The notes below the pieces were generated by a model, which saw only the letters and a list, made by a program, of their open reading frames with translations, did not search any database and was not told the origin of the DNA. Positions 23,115 to 34,978 of a DNA stretch of 64,000 nt are shown piece by piece; position 1 is the stretch's first letter, and the number at the start of each line of letters is the position of its first letter. The translations under genes and the position numbers were made by a program. Location of the stretch: assembly GCA_014621425.1 (NCBI GenBank), contig JAANBB010000120.1, forward strand, positions 1-64,000, given 5' to 3'. The stretch is from Cylindrodendrum hubeiense (Eukaryota; Ascomycota; Sordariomycetes; Hypocreales; Nectriaceae).

Positions 23115-26100
23115 CTACTTACCATTCAAAATCTTCCTAGATTCAAGTAGATCTCCCAGCGCTTTGAGTTTAACAGGCTTTGAGAGGAACAGATCCATTC
23201 CACTGCCAAAAGCCTCCCGTTGAGCCTCTTCTGAAGCTAAGCCAGAAAGTCCAATGATGGACACTGGTGCCAGTCCCGCTTGAGTCTCATGCTCCCGGAT
23301 ACATCTAGTAGCTTCGAACCCGTTCATCACTGGCATTGATATGTCCATGAAAACACATACAAATAGTTGTGGGGCTTTGATAAAATAATCAACAGCTTCC
23401 TTTCCGTTAGTGGCTGTCTGGAAATTATAACCGAGCTTCCTAATATACGCAGAGAGCAGCTTTAAGTTGATGTTGTTATCGTCGACAAGCAAGAATTGTG
23501 TCCGGGAAATAGGAATCGTGGAACCTGGTGTTTCAGCACTTGCATCTGAGCCCGTCAATGGCATGGTTTCGGTATTTCCAGGCTGTTTGGCTGGGCTTGG
23601 TGTTCTGCTGGGTCCTTTGGGTCGTTGAAGGAAAGGCGGAGCTTTGACAACAGGTATTGGGGACTTATGGAGACCCATCCATCGTCTATACGCGACGAGC
23701 AGCGTCTTGGAAAGCTTACGAGGACCGATTCTACTATTGCATTAGCTATAAAACAGTTAGGGTTACCGAGGACAAACATACGGTTGTGAAAGAAACTCGA
23801 ATATTCCAGCGTGGCCAACTGATTCGAAGACTTGAGATTGGCGATATGCTTCTATAGCATTTGAGCATATGGCAATGTTGGGGGTCTTGGCCAACGTGTC
23901 GATTTCCTCGACAATTGTAGGGAGCGTATCTTGCGACCAGAGGATCAAATCTGGTGCCAGCACGGCACTTTGTGCGTCTGAGATGACCTCCATTTGTAGC
24001 CACTCAGTGCAGATCTCTTCCAGTTTCTGTCTATGGCTTTCCGTGCCCGCACCGTGATCAGAGGAAGGGTACATCATTCGGACCCGTAGTCCTTTAAGAT
24101 CTTGGACTCGCACGTCGAACTCCTTGTCATCATCTGAGAGAGGCAGGGCACCGGCATGTGAATGTGGCACCCGCTCTAACGGAAGTACAACGGTGACTGT
24201 AGTCCCGATACCAACTTTGCTTCCCACTGTGATTTGACCACCAAGCTGGGACGTGATTTGCTTTACTAGACTGAGCCCCAAGCCTGTTCCTGGTGCCAGG
24301 CTGTCTTCTTGACTGAATGGCTCGAAGAGGCCTTGTTTGAGGTACTCGGCGCTAATACCTCGTCCAGTATCTTGCACTGTAAGTTTGACGATGCGCTCCT
24401 TCTTCCGTCGCTTGATTGAAAGGGTTTCTTGAGTGAGCGATACCTTTATGGTGCCATTTTGTGTGTATTTCAGTGCATTGCCGAAGATATTCATGAGAAT
24501 CCGGCGAAAGGCTCCAACTTGAACAAAGTACATCCAGTTGTGGCGCGAATTGATAGAGATAGATATGAAAACATTGGCAAAGTTGAACTGAAGCTCTTCA
24601 TTGTTTGTCAAATCGGAGTCAGGTTGCTCTTTGGCTTGCTGCGGGTCTACGAGCTGGTTGGTGTTGATATCAGAGCTCCTCGACCTCGACCGTTCGTGAG
24701 ACGGCTTCTTGATAGAGAGATGTTGGAAATTGAAGCCGGCGAAGACACTTTCAATAACCTCCTCAACTAGGCGATCAAGCCGTGCATTCAAGCCTAGACT
24801 TTTCCGGCCAAAGTGTTTCCAATCAGTCTGAGCGCCAGCCACCGTGGATATTCCGGTTTGCTTCATCACACTTCTTCCTTTACCAAAGCTATTAATCTTA
24901 GAATAGTCAAGAAGGTGATCAATAGTATCGAGAAGCGTCCGAGAGCAGGTCTCGATAGTATGAGTTGCATTGTCTTGAAATACATTGAGATCGGTATCCA
25001 TCAACAGTTCAGCACTCAGCAACACCCCGTGTAGAGGGGAGCGCAACTCGTGTGAGAGAGATCCTAGAGCGTCGGATTTCGCTTTGTTGTCGAGTAATGT
25101 AGTAAACCGAAGGATCTCGGAAATAGAAAGCATTCCAAAGACCCTAAGATAGTTCAACTCTACCTCGAGGGAAAAGACCCGGCTTGGTGTATTGGTATAG
25201 ATAAAGCCTCCGGCGTACCAACGTTCCTTCCTAGGATCCCAGATAGGCACAAAAGCAACACTTCGGGCTCCTGGGAAAGCCTCGAGAATGATGTTTCCTT
25301 CTCGTTGTCTAGTCCGGGTCTTCGTATGGCGCCTGGGCCGTGATGCAAATGAGATCGACTCTCCCAGGGTCTTCTGTGACGGCAGTGGTGACTGCTGGCC
25401 GATGGATGAGGATTGCGAGAGGTGCCCATCATCTTCGGAATAGTCTGAAGACTGTAGTTCCCCATCAGCGCCGAAATTGAAAATCTTACCCTTAGGATAT
25501 CGCCGTAGCAGCTTGGCGAGGAACTTTTCCATCACAATCGCATCCTGGTGTGGCCTAATGCCCCTGGTAATGGTTGAAGCGTCTGGCGCAGATGACCCAA
25601 GTAGCTGGCAGCGAGGCGAAAGCGTCTCCCCATACTCGGCGCTTTGGTTTTCGTCGTGGCTGCTAGCCGAGGATGATTGGTCAAAGTTGTCAGGTGTCTC
25701 GTGGTTAGTACTTGGGGCTCGGTAGGCTGCCATGGTAGCATCAAAGAATAGACATCCTTCTACATCAATCGACTCCCGGATAATGGTGGCGGCTTTTGAA
25801 AAGATAACGGTCGGGTTCCCATCATCACCCAAATCAGGTTCCATATCCACCCAGGCGGGTGAGATAGGTAGTGGGTTGCTTGATTGCCTCAGAAGCGGAG
25901 GGCGTGGAGGAATTTCGATAGGTGAGAAAGGTGATGTTGGGAATTCGGTGGGACTTTCGTCCGCCGGAGACTTTGCCTGCATATCTTGTGGAAATGGCTG
26001 AGTTGAATGGAAGATACGGTCCTGATCCCAGTGGTCTGCGAGACCGAATGGCCACTCAGATATTGTTGACTTGCCCTCAATAAAACACCCGAAGCTCTTT

Positions 26101-26869
26101 ATCATACGTTCGTTTCTCCATCTCAAATCCATGGCTGCCTGTGACTCCAGGCGATTCATGATGGCGTGTGATATTTCCTGAAGGCGAGAGGTATATTCGA
26201 TAGTCCAGGCTTTCCCCGGTGTCGTATTCATAACGCAGTAAACGCCAATGTTGATACCTCGCTGGGTTCGGATAGGTACTGCAGCGTAGAACCGCGCCCC
26301 GCTCCCGGGCTGGCAGTTGTGCTTGGAGGAAAATCGAGCATCGGTGGTGAGGTCCTGCGATAAGGTGAGTGGAAGGTGGTTAGACTCGGATTCGGCGGCA
26401 TTGGCTGCTGGGTGATTGCTAAGTAGCGGCAGTTCACACGTTCCGTGACCGCGAGGAATAGCGGTGCCGCATGACCAGAGCCGATCGGAGCACTCGCCGC
26501 TAGGGAGCGATGGACATAGAGCTATAGACGGCGTGGCTTCTGCTATAATGTACTGGTGGTCTGTGTCGAAGAGGGATATAAAGGCGCGATCGGTCCCTGT
26601 GTGGCAGGCTCCGAGCTGGGCAAGGGCAGTAAGAATCGAGTCGGCCGAGGTCGACAGCTCGGCGCTTGGAAGCGGCCGGCCAGTATCGTTGAACTTGGAG
26701 TCGCGGAGCAGAGTCGAGTAGTATCTGCGGTATGGGATGGTTGGACGGAATGGAGGCGTAGGCGCTCCAGGTAGGGGGGGTCATACCTGAATGTTTCCCG
26801 CTCACGAACGCCCTCGGAAACCTGCTTCAGCGGCTTCACGTGCGCCGAGGCCCATTTTGCTGCTGTCAT
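23115..26869 (-). CDS. Hybrid histidine kinase (GAF-HisKA-HATPase-REC)
   Basis: Three exons: 26787-26869, 23782-26724, 23115-23730; 1213 aa. The N-terminal region (about residues 30-215) is GAF-like, with DRAFISLFDTDHQYIIAEAT as in fungal GAF-containing kinases. HisKA: SLSHELRSPLHG with phospho-acceptor His586. HATPase: N box NIFGNALKYT, G1 DTGRGIS, G2 GTGLGLSLV. The receiver, encoded by exon 3, has LLVDDNNIN and phospho-acceptor Asp1138 in FMDISMPVMNG plus the conserved Lys in SKPVK. Intron 2 (23731-23781) is needed to leave the kinase frame at LSQP and enter IGPRKLSK; an acceptor 3 bp earlier is possible and would add one residue. Cytosolic, no clear membrane segment. It likely feeds a His-phosphotransfer relay; signal unknown. 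Confidence 0.88.
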
Positions 26870-28263
26870 CTTCGTCTTGGCCTCCGTGGGCAATTTAGCC
26901 GCGGCCTTTTACTGAGATCGCGGCACTCTGGCGCGCGCGCTGGCAACAACTACGAGGACACAGATTTATCGGTCGAGTGTTGGCTGGACGCCTCGGATAA
27001 CTCAGAGGGTAAAGGGCATGGACCTTGACAGGAATAAAAGCGGCCAGGACGGCTGCGGGTGGATGATCCGCCGCCCAGATAACAGGACCTCCGGCTTTAG
27101 TGGGGAGGGTGAGCTGTCTCCCAGTAGCGGAGCGCCGGTGGCCAATGGTTACATGGAATGGACGAGGGGCAAGTGGATCATCAGCGAGGTCGAGATTAAA
27201 GTGACGTAAAAGCTCGGCACAGGATCATACTAGGATAGGTAAGGGGGTGAGTGACTACTTTTGTCTACCGTGTCTGCACACCCACTTCGGTCTGGGACGT
27301 GTTAGCTTGCATTCGTGGCGTCACGTCACTTTTAGCAAAGACGGGCCTACGGAGTAGATGGCCTGGAGAGACGGGCCTGGGCTTTCTCAGATAAGCGCCG
27401 TCTCCGACTTACTCGCCCCTGGAACTAGCAGTCTCAGACAATGGTTTTTTTTTTCTTTCTCAGAGAGCTCGAGTATTTATTTTGTTAGTTAGTGCCTACA
27501 TCTACAGCATCCAGTTCATTCACGTGGTGTTTTGGGTCTCCTGAGCATCACATAACCACCTCCTTCTTCTCGCTTGCTCCAGCGGTGCCGAGTCGCATTG
27601 GTAGGGACTGCATATAGATCATCGACCTCTACAGCCATCACCCAACTTGCGCTGGCCCCACATTCGTTGGCTGGACGCTGGAGTGAGATTTCCATGTAGT
27701 ATGATTGGCGAGAAGGCGCATCGAGCAAAACCAGCCCCACCCACCAGCAACGAAACTTAGTCTAGGGTAGTAAAGTTGATCTCAACAAGATCCAGACAAT
27801 GGGTCAACAGCCACACGTCAACCGTACGAGTAATTCATAATCCAAATGCACAGTGACTGGGGTCATACAGAAAGAATCCGAAAATATCTTAGTACCCCTA
27901 GTAGCCTGCGGTTTATGATTCATTCTTAGCCAACTAGTTATCGGTGCGTAGAACGATGCGATGGTAAAAGGAAACGTTTTATTTGAGTTTATTTGAGTTC
28001 AATTTACATTACTTGATTATCCATCAAAGCCGTTATATTGACTCTTCTCATTCATTCGATTTTTCTAATACCAAATATAGTCTTTATCAACATATCTTCT
28101 CTATTGTGCAGCGTTTAAAATTGTCAGTGTTCAGAGTTGGGGTGTCTTTCTCCTTGATCCCACCGTAGCAAGAAAGCAAGACATGTAGGCAAACGTGATG
28201 TTTTCCATTTTCAAAACACTTTGAAGTTTGAAATATTAGCAATTGGCTATCCATGTTCTATCT
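26870..28263. other. Gene-free intergenic region
   Basis: About 1.4 kb: kinase promoter on the left, 3' flank of the amidohydrolase on the right. Contains a short T-rich tract at about 27444-27458. The 74-aa open frame at 27516-27740 (minus) has no recognisable feature. Nothing else seen. Confidence 0.4.
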
Positions 28264-31200
28264 TCAAGTCATCTCGTCCGGATTTATAGACGCTCGTAAC
28301 TGCTTCCGTCCTTCTCGCGGCCAGATCTCAACTAGCCCATCCTCCACATCAAACGCTGTCCCTCCACGCATCACATACTTCATATTCCCACTCTCCTCCC
28401 AGACCTTTTGGACACTATCAACTCCAGGCGGATAAATTACCAAATCTGCCAGTTTCCCGACCTCGATGGACCCAATCGAGGAGTTAAGACCGAGAGACGT
28501 CGCGCCCCCGATCGTAGCATGTCTCAGCACATCGTACGGAGTCTGGCCACCCAGCGCCATCATTCGCATCTCAGCGTGGTACAGATGACCAATGGGCTGT
28601 TCCCCATGGGCGCCGACATTCGTCCGCACCCCACGCTTCGCCAGCTTGGCTGTCGACCGTGTCGTGTTGAATAATAGATACGAGCTGTTCGGCGCCTGTT
28701 TCACCTCCGTTAGGCTTTCCAAGATATCGTGCTTGACGTACTTTCGCAACTTCTCATTGCCTGGGATATTCTCGCTCTGGTGAATCCAGTGTTGCCCGAA
28801 GATGCCACCGTAGTTCATCACCGCAATGGGCGTGTACGAGCTCCCACTGGCGGCTACCAGCGACAACACATCATCATACAACTCTGGCACGGGAAGCGGG
28901 TGCTCCTGAGAGGTGTACCCGTCAATGAAGTACGTCAACCCCCAGTCGAAGGACCATCCACCTTCAGGAACCACCAACATCCCAAGCTCTGCAGCTTCCA
29001 ATAATAGTCTCTGTCTAGCAGAACGCGCGACAAGCTGATAGTTTTTGGCCGAAAAGGAGGAATCACCACCTTCTGCCTTGATGCGCAAGAGCGCGTCTCG
29101 AGCATCCGCACGTGAGTTGATCTCGGTGTAGACCGACGGCTGAGTCGAGCCGTAAAGAACATCACCAGTGTGAAACACCTGAGGGCCGTACATGCGTCCC
29201 TTTTCAATCAGGGTTCGCTCTATGTTCCCAGCCACGTTCTTGGAAGCAGGGTTGTGAATAGTGGTGACCCCGTACCCCAGAAACGTCTCCATCTCCCATG
29301 ACTGAAGCGGGTATGGGGAGATGAATCCTCCCCAGTGTCCGTGCACGTCCACAAAGCCGGGGAGAACAGCACCTCCTTGTGCATCCAAGATCTTGGAGTC
29401 TGTAGGTATGTCGACTTCGGACCCTGCGCCAACGGCGATGATTTGGCCATTTTTAATGACAACCGTGGAGCCTTGAACAGATTCGGGGGCCGTAGGATCC
29501 ATGCTTATGAGGGAAGCATTGATAATAGTAAATGGCTTCCCGCCAGAATCTCTAATCTGGTGATATAACGTCGTCTCGAAGGTCACGTTCAAGTCTTGTG
29601 AAGAAATAAACGGGCGCGCACAGTTACCGGAGTCTCGAGACTTAAGAGACGCCCCTTTGCATCCCCGGACGACATTCCTAACGTCTGCAACGTAGAGGCT
29701 CGGCCCGAAAAGCCAGAAAGCCTTCTGACCATCTGCACTAAACGTCACGTCGTGTCCGCCTACTTCAGAAAGCCGCACAAGATCTGTGGGTGTCTGGGAA
29801 TGGCCGGGCTTGCTCCAGATAAAACCGTGACGAGAGGCCTGTTCTGCAGAGAGCCAGATATGCTGGAAATCACGAAACGCGACTGTTCTCTGCTTCAAAG
29901 TCGAAGCCTTCATCTCTACCGATGTCTTGCTCGCGGCGATCTTCTGCGATATGCCGCTTTCGACATCATACTGCACAATTGTGTTTGAACAATGCACCAG
30001 TAGTATAAGGCGACCGGTGTCAATGGAAAAGTCGAGGGTGGAGTCCGTATTGTAACCTTGGATCGGAAGTCTCCGCGGTGCTTGCAGCGACGCTGTACCA
30101 GATGATGTCGTCGGCAACTGGATATCGGCAATCCAAATGCCCTCTCCAAATGTCTCTTCAACGTCTCCAAACATGTAATCTTTGCCAGTGCGGATGTATG
30201 CGATGTGTGTTCCATCACTGATTGGCGAGATGTACCTACCACGTGGAAGACCTTCGATTTTGACGGAGGATTTATCGTCACGATCGAACAGGTGGAAGGT
30301 TGTAAAATCTTCATCATCCCAACAAGCTTGCACAATGTAACGAGATCCACCTATGAAAGATGGTCCATAGCAAGAAGTAAAGTCATCCGGCTTACGGATC
30401 GCTTGTAAATCGCCCGACGTTACATCGAAAACGTAACCATCGCCAGCGCCTTCAAAGACCACATAATTGCCTTCAAAGTCACTCCTTAATTTTCGCAAAG
30501 CTTTTTCCTGGCCGTGACTGGCAAGCTGGTTGGTTTTGATATTGGTCTCAGAGTATCTCGTTTCCCCAAGGGCAATATCGATAGTTGCCTTGAAAGGTAT
30601 TTTCTTAGGGCTGCCATGGACCACTCGCTCCCCTATGTGATTGAGGTGGAGAGGGACCTTCCAGATCTGCCCCTGTGACCACATGATGATCATGCTATCA
30701 TTTGCTGCCCAGCCATAATTTGGGTAAGCACCCATGAAGGCTGGTATGGTGCTTAGATCGTATGAAAGGCCATCCCAGATATAATGAACTGTGCCTGACC
30801 CCATGTCCTTGAGAACAAGCACTTCTTTATCGTTGCTTCGTCGCACGAATGCCAGAGTTTTCCCATCACGCGACAGTCGTGGCATGTTCGCGCCACCTGG
30901 GCTTGCTGGCTTGTTGGGTTCGCTCGCCGCTGCCGCAACGAGCTCGGTGGTTTCATTCGTATTGGTATTGACAAGAAAAACGGCATTTATCCCCGCATGA
31001 ACGTCTTTGTTGTACGAAAACTTGCCGCTGGCGTCATCTCGCACGTTTCGCGAGAACACTATGGCGTCACCGGACGGCGTGTATCGGGCTTGCTCGGACC
31101 CTAGCTGACTCTCGAAGTATTGCTCCTTGGACCAAGACGCGGGAAGTTTTCGCGCCACAACTCTCCTCCCTGATCTTTCAGGCAAAGGTCCAAAGTTATC

Positions 31201-31944
31201 CGCGCGCACGGGGAACTCCCATATCTCGCCGGCGCCGTTGGGCCGCCCCGAGAGGAACCACTTTGTGGCTATGATCTTGGGTTCCGTGGGATGGAATGCA
31301 GGGCTTGAGAAGAAACGGAAAGTCGAATTGGTTTGTTGGATTGTAGATTGCCTGGAATATTTCTGGGTCTGTTTGGCCATGTCTCCGCAAGTCGTGTATG
31401 GCATGGTCCAGATATTGTCAACGCCAAAGCCGGCGTCGGATATAAAGACAATACGAGACCCATCGCTTGAGAACTCAGCCTCTTTGTCATATGGGATGCC
31501 GGCCAAAATAGGATGCGCAAGACTAGCCTCGGAGACATCTTCGCTGCTGTTTGTAGACATGCAATAAAGGTCTCCCAGCATGTCAAAGACAATTTCGTTG
31601 TTGAGTGGATGGGTGGCTATGCGGAGCCACGTTCCCTCAGAGACCGTTTTCTTGAGACGTTTTGGGTATGGGTATGAAGCTGAAATGTCCCATGGCTCCT
31701 CTGCTGGCCTAAGAGGGTAATCTGTATCTGGGTATATGTCTTTTGAGCGATCGACAATGCGATGATTCCCGCTGGGGATGAGGCTTCCGTCAAATGGCTG
31801 CAGATATGAAACCATATGTGCTATACCAATCAACGCAAAGCCGTACAAAGATGCGGTTTTGAGTCCATGCAGCCACGTTTGCGAACGCTCCGCCCGTCTT
31901 GACGCGGGCATGTGGTGCCATGTCATTTCTTGTTTTGAGTCCAT
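28264..31944 (-). CDS. Membrane-anchored amidohydrolase with TolB/PD40-like propeller
   Basis: 1226 aa, single exon. A hydrophobic segment at about residues 30-49 (TASLYGFALIGIAHMVSYLQ) suggests a type II membrane anchor or signal anchor. Residues ~75-780 contain repeated TolB-like blade signatures such as AEFSSDGSRIVFISD, ARYTPSGDAIVFSR and PRLSRDGKTLAFVRRS. The C-terminal third is an amidohydrolase barrel: GGAVLPGFVDVHGHWGG with His868/His870, Lys967 (candidate carboxylated lysine), His1015, His1113 and the C-terminal GSIEVGKLADLVIYPPG. Substrate unknown; peptide- or amide-like. The start at 31944 is preferred over in-frame 32049 because the upstream 35 residues are Cys/His-rich non-conserved sequence ahead of the anchor. 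Its divergent neighbour is a second amidohydrolase. Confidence 0.82.
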   Translation of the reverse strand: MDSKQEMTWHHMPASRRAERSQTWLHGLKTASLYGFALIGIAHMVSYLQPFDGSLIPSGNHRIVDRSKDIYPDTDYPLRPAEEPWDISASYPYPKRLKKTVSEGTWLRIATHPLNNEIVFDMLGDLYCMSTNSSEDVSEASLAHPILAGIPYDKEAEFSSDGSRIVFISDAGFGVDNIWTMPYTTCGDMAKQTQKYSRQSTIQQTNSTFRFFSSPAFHPTEPKIIATKWFLSGRPNGAGEIWEFPVRADNFGPLPERSGRRVVARKLPASWSKEQYFESQLGSEQARYTPSGDAIVFSRNVRDDASGKFSYNKDVHAGINAVFLVNTNTNETTELVAAAASEPNKPASPGGANMPRLSRDGKTLAFVRRSNDKEVLVLKDMGSGTVHYIWDGLSYDLSTIPAFMGAYPNYGWAANDSMIIMWSQGQIWKVPLHLNHIGERVVHGSPKKIPFKATIDIALGETRYSETNIKTNQLASHGQEKALRKLRSDFEGNYVVFEGAGDGYVFDVTSGDLQAIRKPDDFTSCYGPSFIGGSRYIVQACWDDEDFTTFHLFDRDDKSSVKIEGLPRGRYISPISDGTHIAYIRTGKDYMFGDVEETFGEGIWIADIQLPTTSSGTASLQAPRRLPIQGYNTDSTLDFSIDTGRLILLVHCSNTIVQYDVESGISQKIAASKTSVEMKASTLKQRTVAFRDFQHIWLSAEQASRHGFIWSKPGHSQTPTDLVRLSEVGGHDVTFSADGQKAFWLFGPSLYVADVRNVVRGCKGASLKSRDSGNCARPFISSQDLNVTFETTLYHQIRDSGGKPFTIINASLISMDPTAPESVQGSTVVIKNGQIIAVGAGSEVDIPTDSKILDAQGGAVLPGFVDVHGHWGGFISPYPLQSWEMETFLGYGVTTIHNPASKNVAGNIERTLIEKGRMYGPQVFHTGDVLYGSTQPSVYTEINSRADARDALLRIKAEGGDSSFSAKNYQLVARSARQRLLLEAAELGMLVVPEGGWSFDWGLTYFIDGYTSQEHPLPVPELYDDVLSLVAASGSSYTPIAVMNYGGIFGQHWIHQSENIPGNEKLRKYVKHDILESLTEVKQAPNSSYLLFNTTRSTAKLAKRGVRTNVGAHGEQPIGHLYHAEMRMMALGGQTPYDVLRHATIGGATSLGLNSSIGSIEVGKLADLVIYPPGVDSVQKVWEESGNMKYVMRGGTAFDVEDGLVEIWPREGRKQLRASINPDEMT

Positions 31945-32489
31945 GTTGCATATACCAAATGCGCGCATGTGCGTGCACAATAGGTGTTTAATTATTTTCC
32001 AATGGCTGCACTTTGGCGATTCAGGGCATTCGCACACGTGGCATCTCACACCTGACGGTATGAGTGTTTTGGGACGAAGTTAAACACGGCCATCATCGAC
32101 CCCATGAACTGACATCGGCCCGAGAGCTATCCTAGAACGGGATGCGACCGTTTTTGGCTCCATGGACGATAGACAGACGAAATCTGATTCGTGGATGGGG
32201 AGATAATCGACATGGCGATAAGAAAATATCTTATCGGCTGGCACAGATAAAAACGGAACCGGCAACGGATCGGGTGTTAGCACCCGACAGGATCGCGTAT
32301 CAATAATGATAGGGTCGTGATTGTACGAGCCGAATAAAGCACGAGTCGGCTGTTGTTTCATCTATAGAGAGACTCGCGTTGTATTTCACGATAAATCCGG
32401 AACATTTCTTGAGCAGTAATGTGTGCTTCATCGAGCTTTACATTGGTCGATGTCTTGTTTGGGTCTTAAAGCGGCCAATTATAGACACA
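31945..32489. promoter_or_regulatory. Bidirectional promoter between two amidohydrolase genes
   Basis: A 545-bp head-to-head spacer separates the starts of the two amidohydrolases (31944 minus, 32490 plus). It likely holds both promoters. No specific operator is recognised, and the open frames within it are extensions of the flanking frames. Confidence 0.4.
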
Positions 32490-34143
32490 ATGAAGTCCAA
32501 CGTCACGCATAACAGACGCCATCGTGCAAATGACGACAGTCTATCGAGTTTCGAGTTCATCACTGATGATGGACTGTTGGCTGGCAACGAAAACACAACG
32601 CCCTTGAGGTCTGAGAGTAGTTCACTCAAAATGGCCCCAGTCACAAGCTTTGAAGAATTGAAGACTGCCATTTACCCACCCAACCCGACATACGACATCG
32701 CAGATAGGCCATGGCTTCCACCGACACAGAAACCGTACCTGCTTCTGAATGCAAATCTGGTTGATCCCCGTGCTGGAGTCGTGCATAAAGGCACAAGCCT
32801 GCATCTGGCCGGCGGGAAGGTTGTGAGAGTTGCGCCGACGACTGCTCAAGACCTGACTACCGAGTTTCGCTGTGCGGGACAGATGGTTGAGAAGATTGAC
32901 GCCAGCAAATATTTCGTCTGCCCGGGACTCATCGACTGTAAGTTATTCAGATTACTTTATTGGATTAGGCTGCGTATTAACTCAGATAGGCCATGTCCAT
33001 GTGATGGCTGTTCACGGCAGCGCGGTATGAAATCGATCAATTGGAATGGGGATAATTTCATGGAAGGCTAACAATTGACAGACACTGCATGGGGCATTTA
33101 CATTTCCCCACGAGACTGCTATTTTCAGGTCGGCCGGCACACTCAGAGGAATGTTGTCCAATGGCTTCACCACGGTCAGAGATACTGGTGGCGCAACCAT
33201 CGCCCACGCGCAAGCTACTGAAGAGTTCCTAATACCGGGTCCCCGTGTTTTCCAGGGCGGGCGAATGCTATCCCAGACAGGCGGTCATGGCGATGACACG
33301 GAGGTGTGGAATGATTCTCATTGCTGTCGGAGTAATGGCATCGCAAATTCTGCTCTTGGCAGGCTCTGCGATGGCGTTCCCGAATGCCTCCAAGCTGCGA
33401 GGGATAACATGCGCAAGGGTGCTCAACATCTCAAAGTTTGTACTTCCGGTGGCATCGCGTCAGCGACCGACAAGCTCGAATCTCTCCAGTTCACAGTAGA
33501 GGAGTTACAGGCTATTACGACGGTTAACAAAAATATGGGAGGTACTTTGGTCACGGCCCATTGCTACACTGCTGAGGGCATCAGGCATGCAATTGCCGGT
33601 GGCGTTCGGGGCATTGAGCATGGCAATATGATTGATCCTGAGACGGCACAGCTAATGGCTGAAAAGGGTGTATTCTTGACACCTACCTTAGCGCTGCATA
33701 CGTTTGTCACAATGCCGCCTTATGACAAGTTTGAAACGCCTGACGGTCTACGGAAGAACGCCATTGTGGGAGACGCGGGTATTCGCGGCATACGACACGC
33801 TGAAGAGGCAGGCGTGACGGTGTGTTATGGGACTGACACGACAGGTCCGACCTTGGTTATGCAGACGTACGAGTTTGTTGTGCGGTCAAAGATCCTGCCG
33901 AGTCCTGCCGTTCTGCGACAAGCGACGATCAACGGGGCTAAGCAGGTGGGGATGGAAGGCAAGCTGGGCGAGCTTGTTGAGGGTTCTTTTGCCGACCTGC
34001 TCTTTCTCAACAAGAATCCCCTCGAGGATATTGCAAGCTTGGACCGGATCAACGAGAATTTGATGATGGTGATGAAAGACGGCAGAATTGTCAAGAGCCA
34101 GATAGATAGTCTGCGACCCGAGAGGAACTGCGAGTGGAACTGA
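32490..34143 (+). CDS. Metal-dependent amidohydrolase (imidazolonepropionase/prolidase-like)
   Basis: Three exons: 32490-32937, 32990-33024, 33082-34143; 514 aa. Splicing assembles CPGLIDCHVHVMAVHGSA across a 35-nt exon that contains the metal-binding HxH. Full ligand set by position: His151 and His153, Lys279 (LKVCTSGG, candidate carboxylated lysine), His321 (TAHCYTAEG), His341 (GIEHGNMID) and Asp413 (YGTDT). The C-terminal GKLGELVEGSFADLLFL closes the beta sandwich. This family includes Xaa-Pro dipeptidase-like and ochratoxin-type amidohydrolases; the exact amide substrate is unknown. A downstream in-frame Met at 32631 (MAPVTSFEELK) would give 467 aa, lacking the unconserved N-terminal 47 residues, and may be the true start. 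Confidence 0.85.
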
Positions 34144-34978
34144 GTATTCATCATGTCAAAATTAACTAAATGGAGATCTACGATTTATTCGAAGTCTGAT
34201 ACTGTGTAGTTAAGAAGTCGGAAATGGTACTGGCACTGCAGCTCGGCCCTAGATTCTACAAGTCACCAACTTAAGCACATTGATATAGCTGTGAAGTGGG
34301 GAGAATATTAGAAGACACGTCGGAGAGCACTAGGGAGCATCCTCTAAAGCAGCATTTAATCCGATCTAGTCTAGGTACTCATGTTATTAAATGACAAAAA
34401 CTCCCGGCATCATTCTGCCGTATGCGTTTGCATGCAGAACGAATCGGCTAGCTTTTGTAACGTGGTGCATACATTCTAACTCACCTCTCATCTTTTGCAG
34501 AATATTTGAATAACTCTCGGCAATGATAGCCCCAACAACAAGCTCTGCCGCATCATGGTGTTTTTAGTTTTAGTTTTTGGTATCTAGTATCTATACCTAA
34601 AATCGGATAACCGGAGCCGCCGGGTCGGGTGACGTCCACCCGAGCCACGGAAAACAGTCGCGGGTATTTGGTATCTACTTAAAACCTCTAACTTCTGACC
34701 CTTCTGAGCACCCTCTAGTCCCTCTAGTCCCTCTAGAACCTCTGGCTTGGCCTGGCCCTGACATTGACCCCGCAACCAAGCAGCTGTTCGGGCCCTACAA
34801 TGAGTGACCTCGTGTGGTATTTTTAACGAACCCCGCCGCATATTCGACAATCTCACCTATATGACTGCGTGATAGCATCCTAGATGTATCGGCAGGGGAT
34901 CTATTATGCATGGGACGCAAGATGTAGGTATATAATTGAGAGAGTGCCAACTTAGAGAAAGACTCCGTTCCTGTGTGT
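34144..34978. other. Intergenic with a 9-bp tandem repeat
   Basis: About 0.8 kb between the plus-strand amidohydrolase and the 3' end of the broken GH35 gene. Carries three tandem copies of CCCTCTAG(T/A) at about 34711-34737. No gene recognised. Confidence 0.4.

Noticed and set aside
27516..27740. 74-codon minus-strand open frame
   Set aside because: No family similarity, no splice partners that extend it, isolated in a 1.4-kb spacer.
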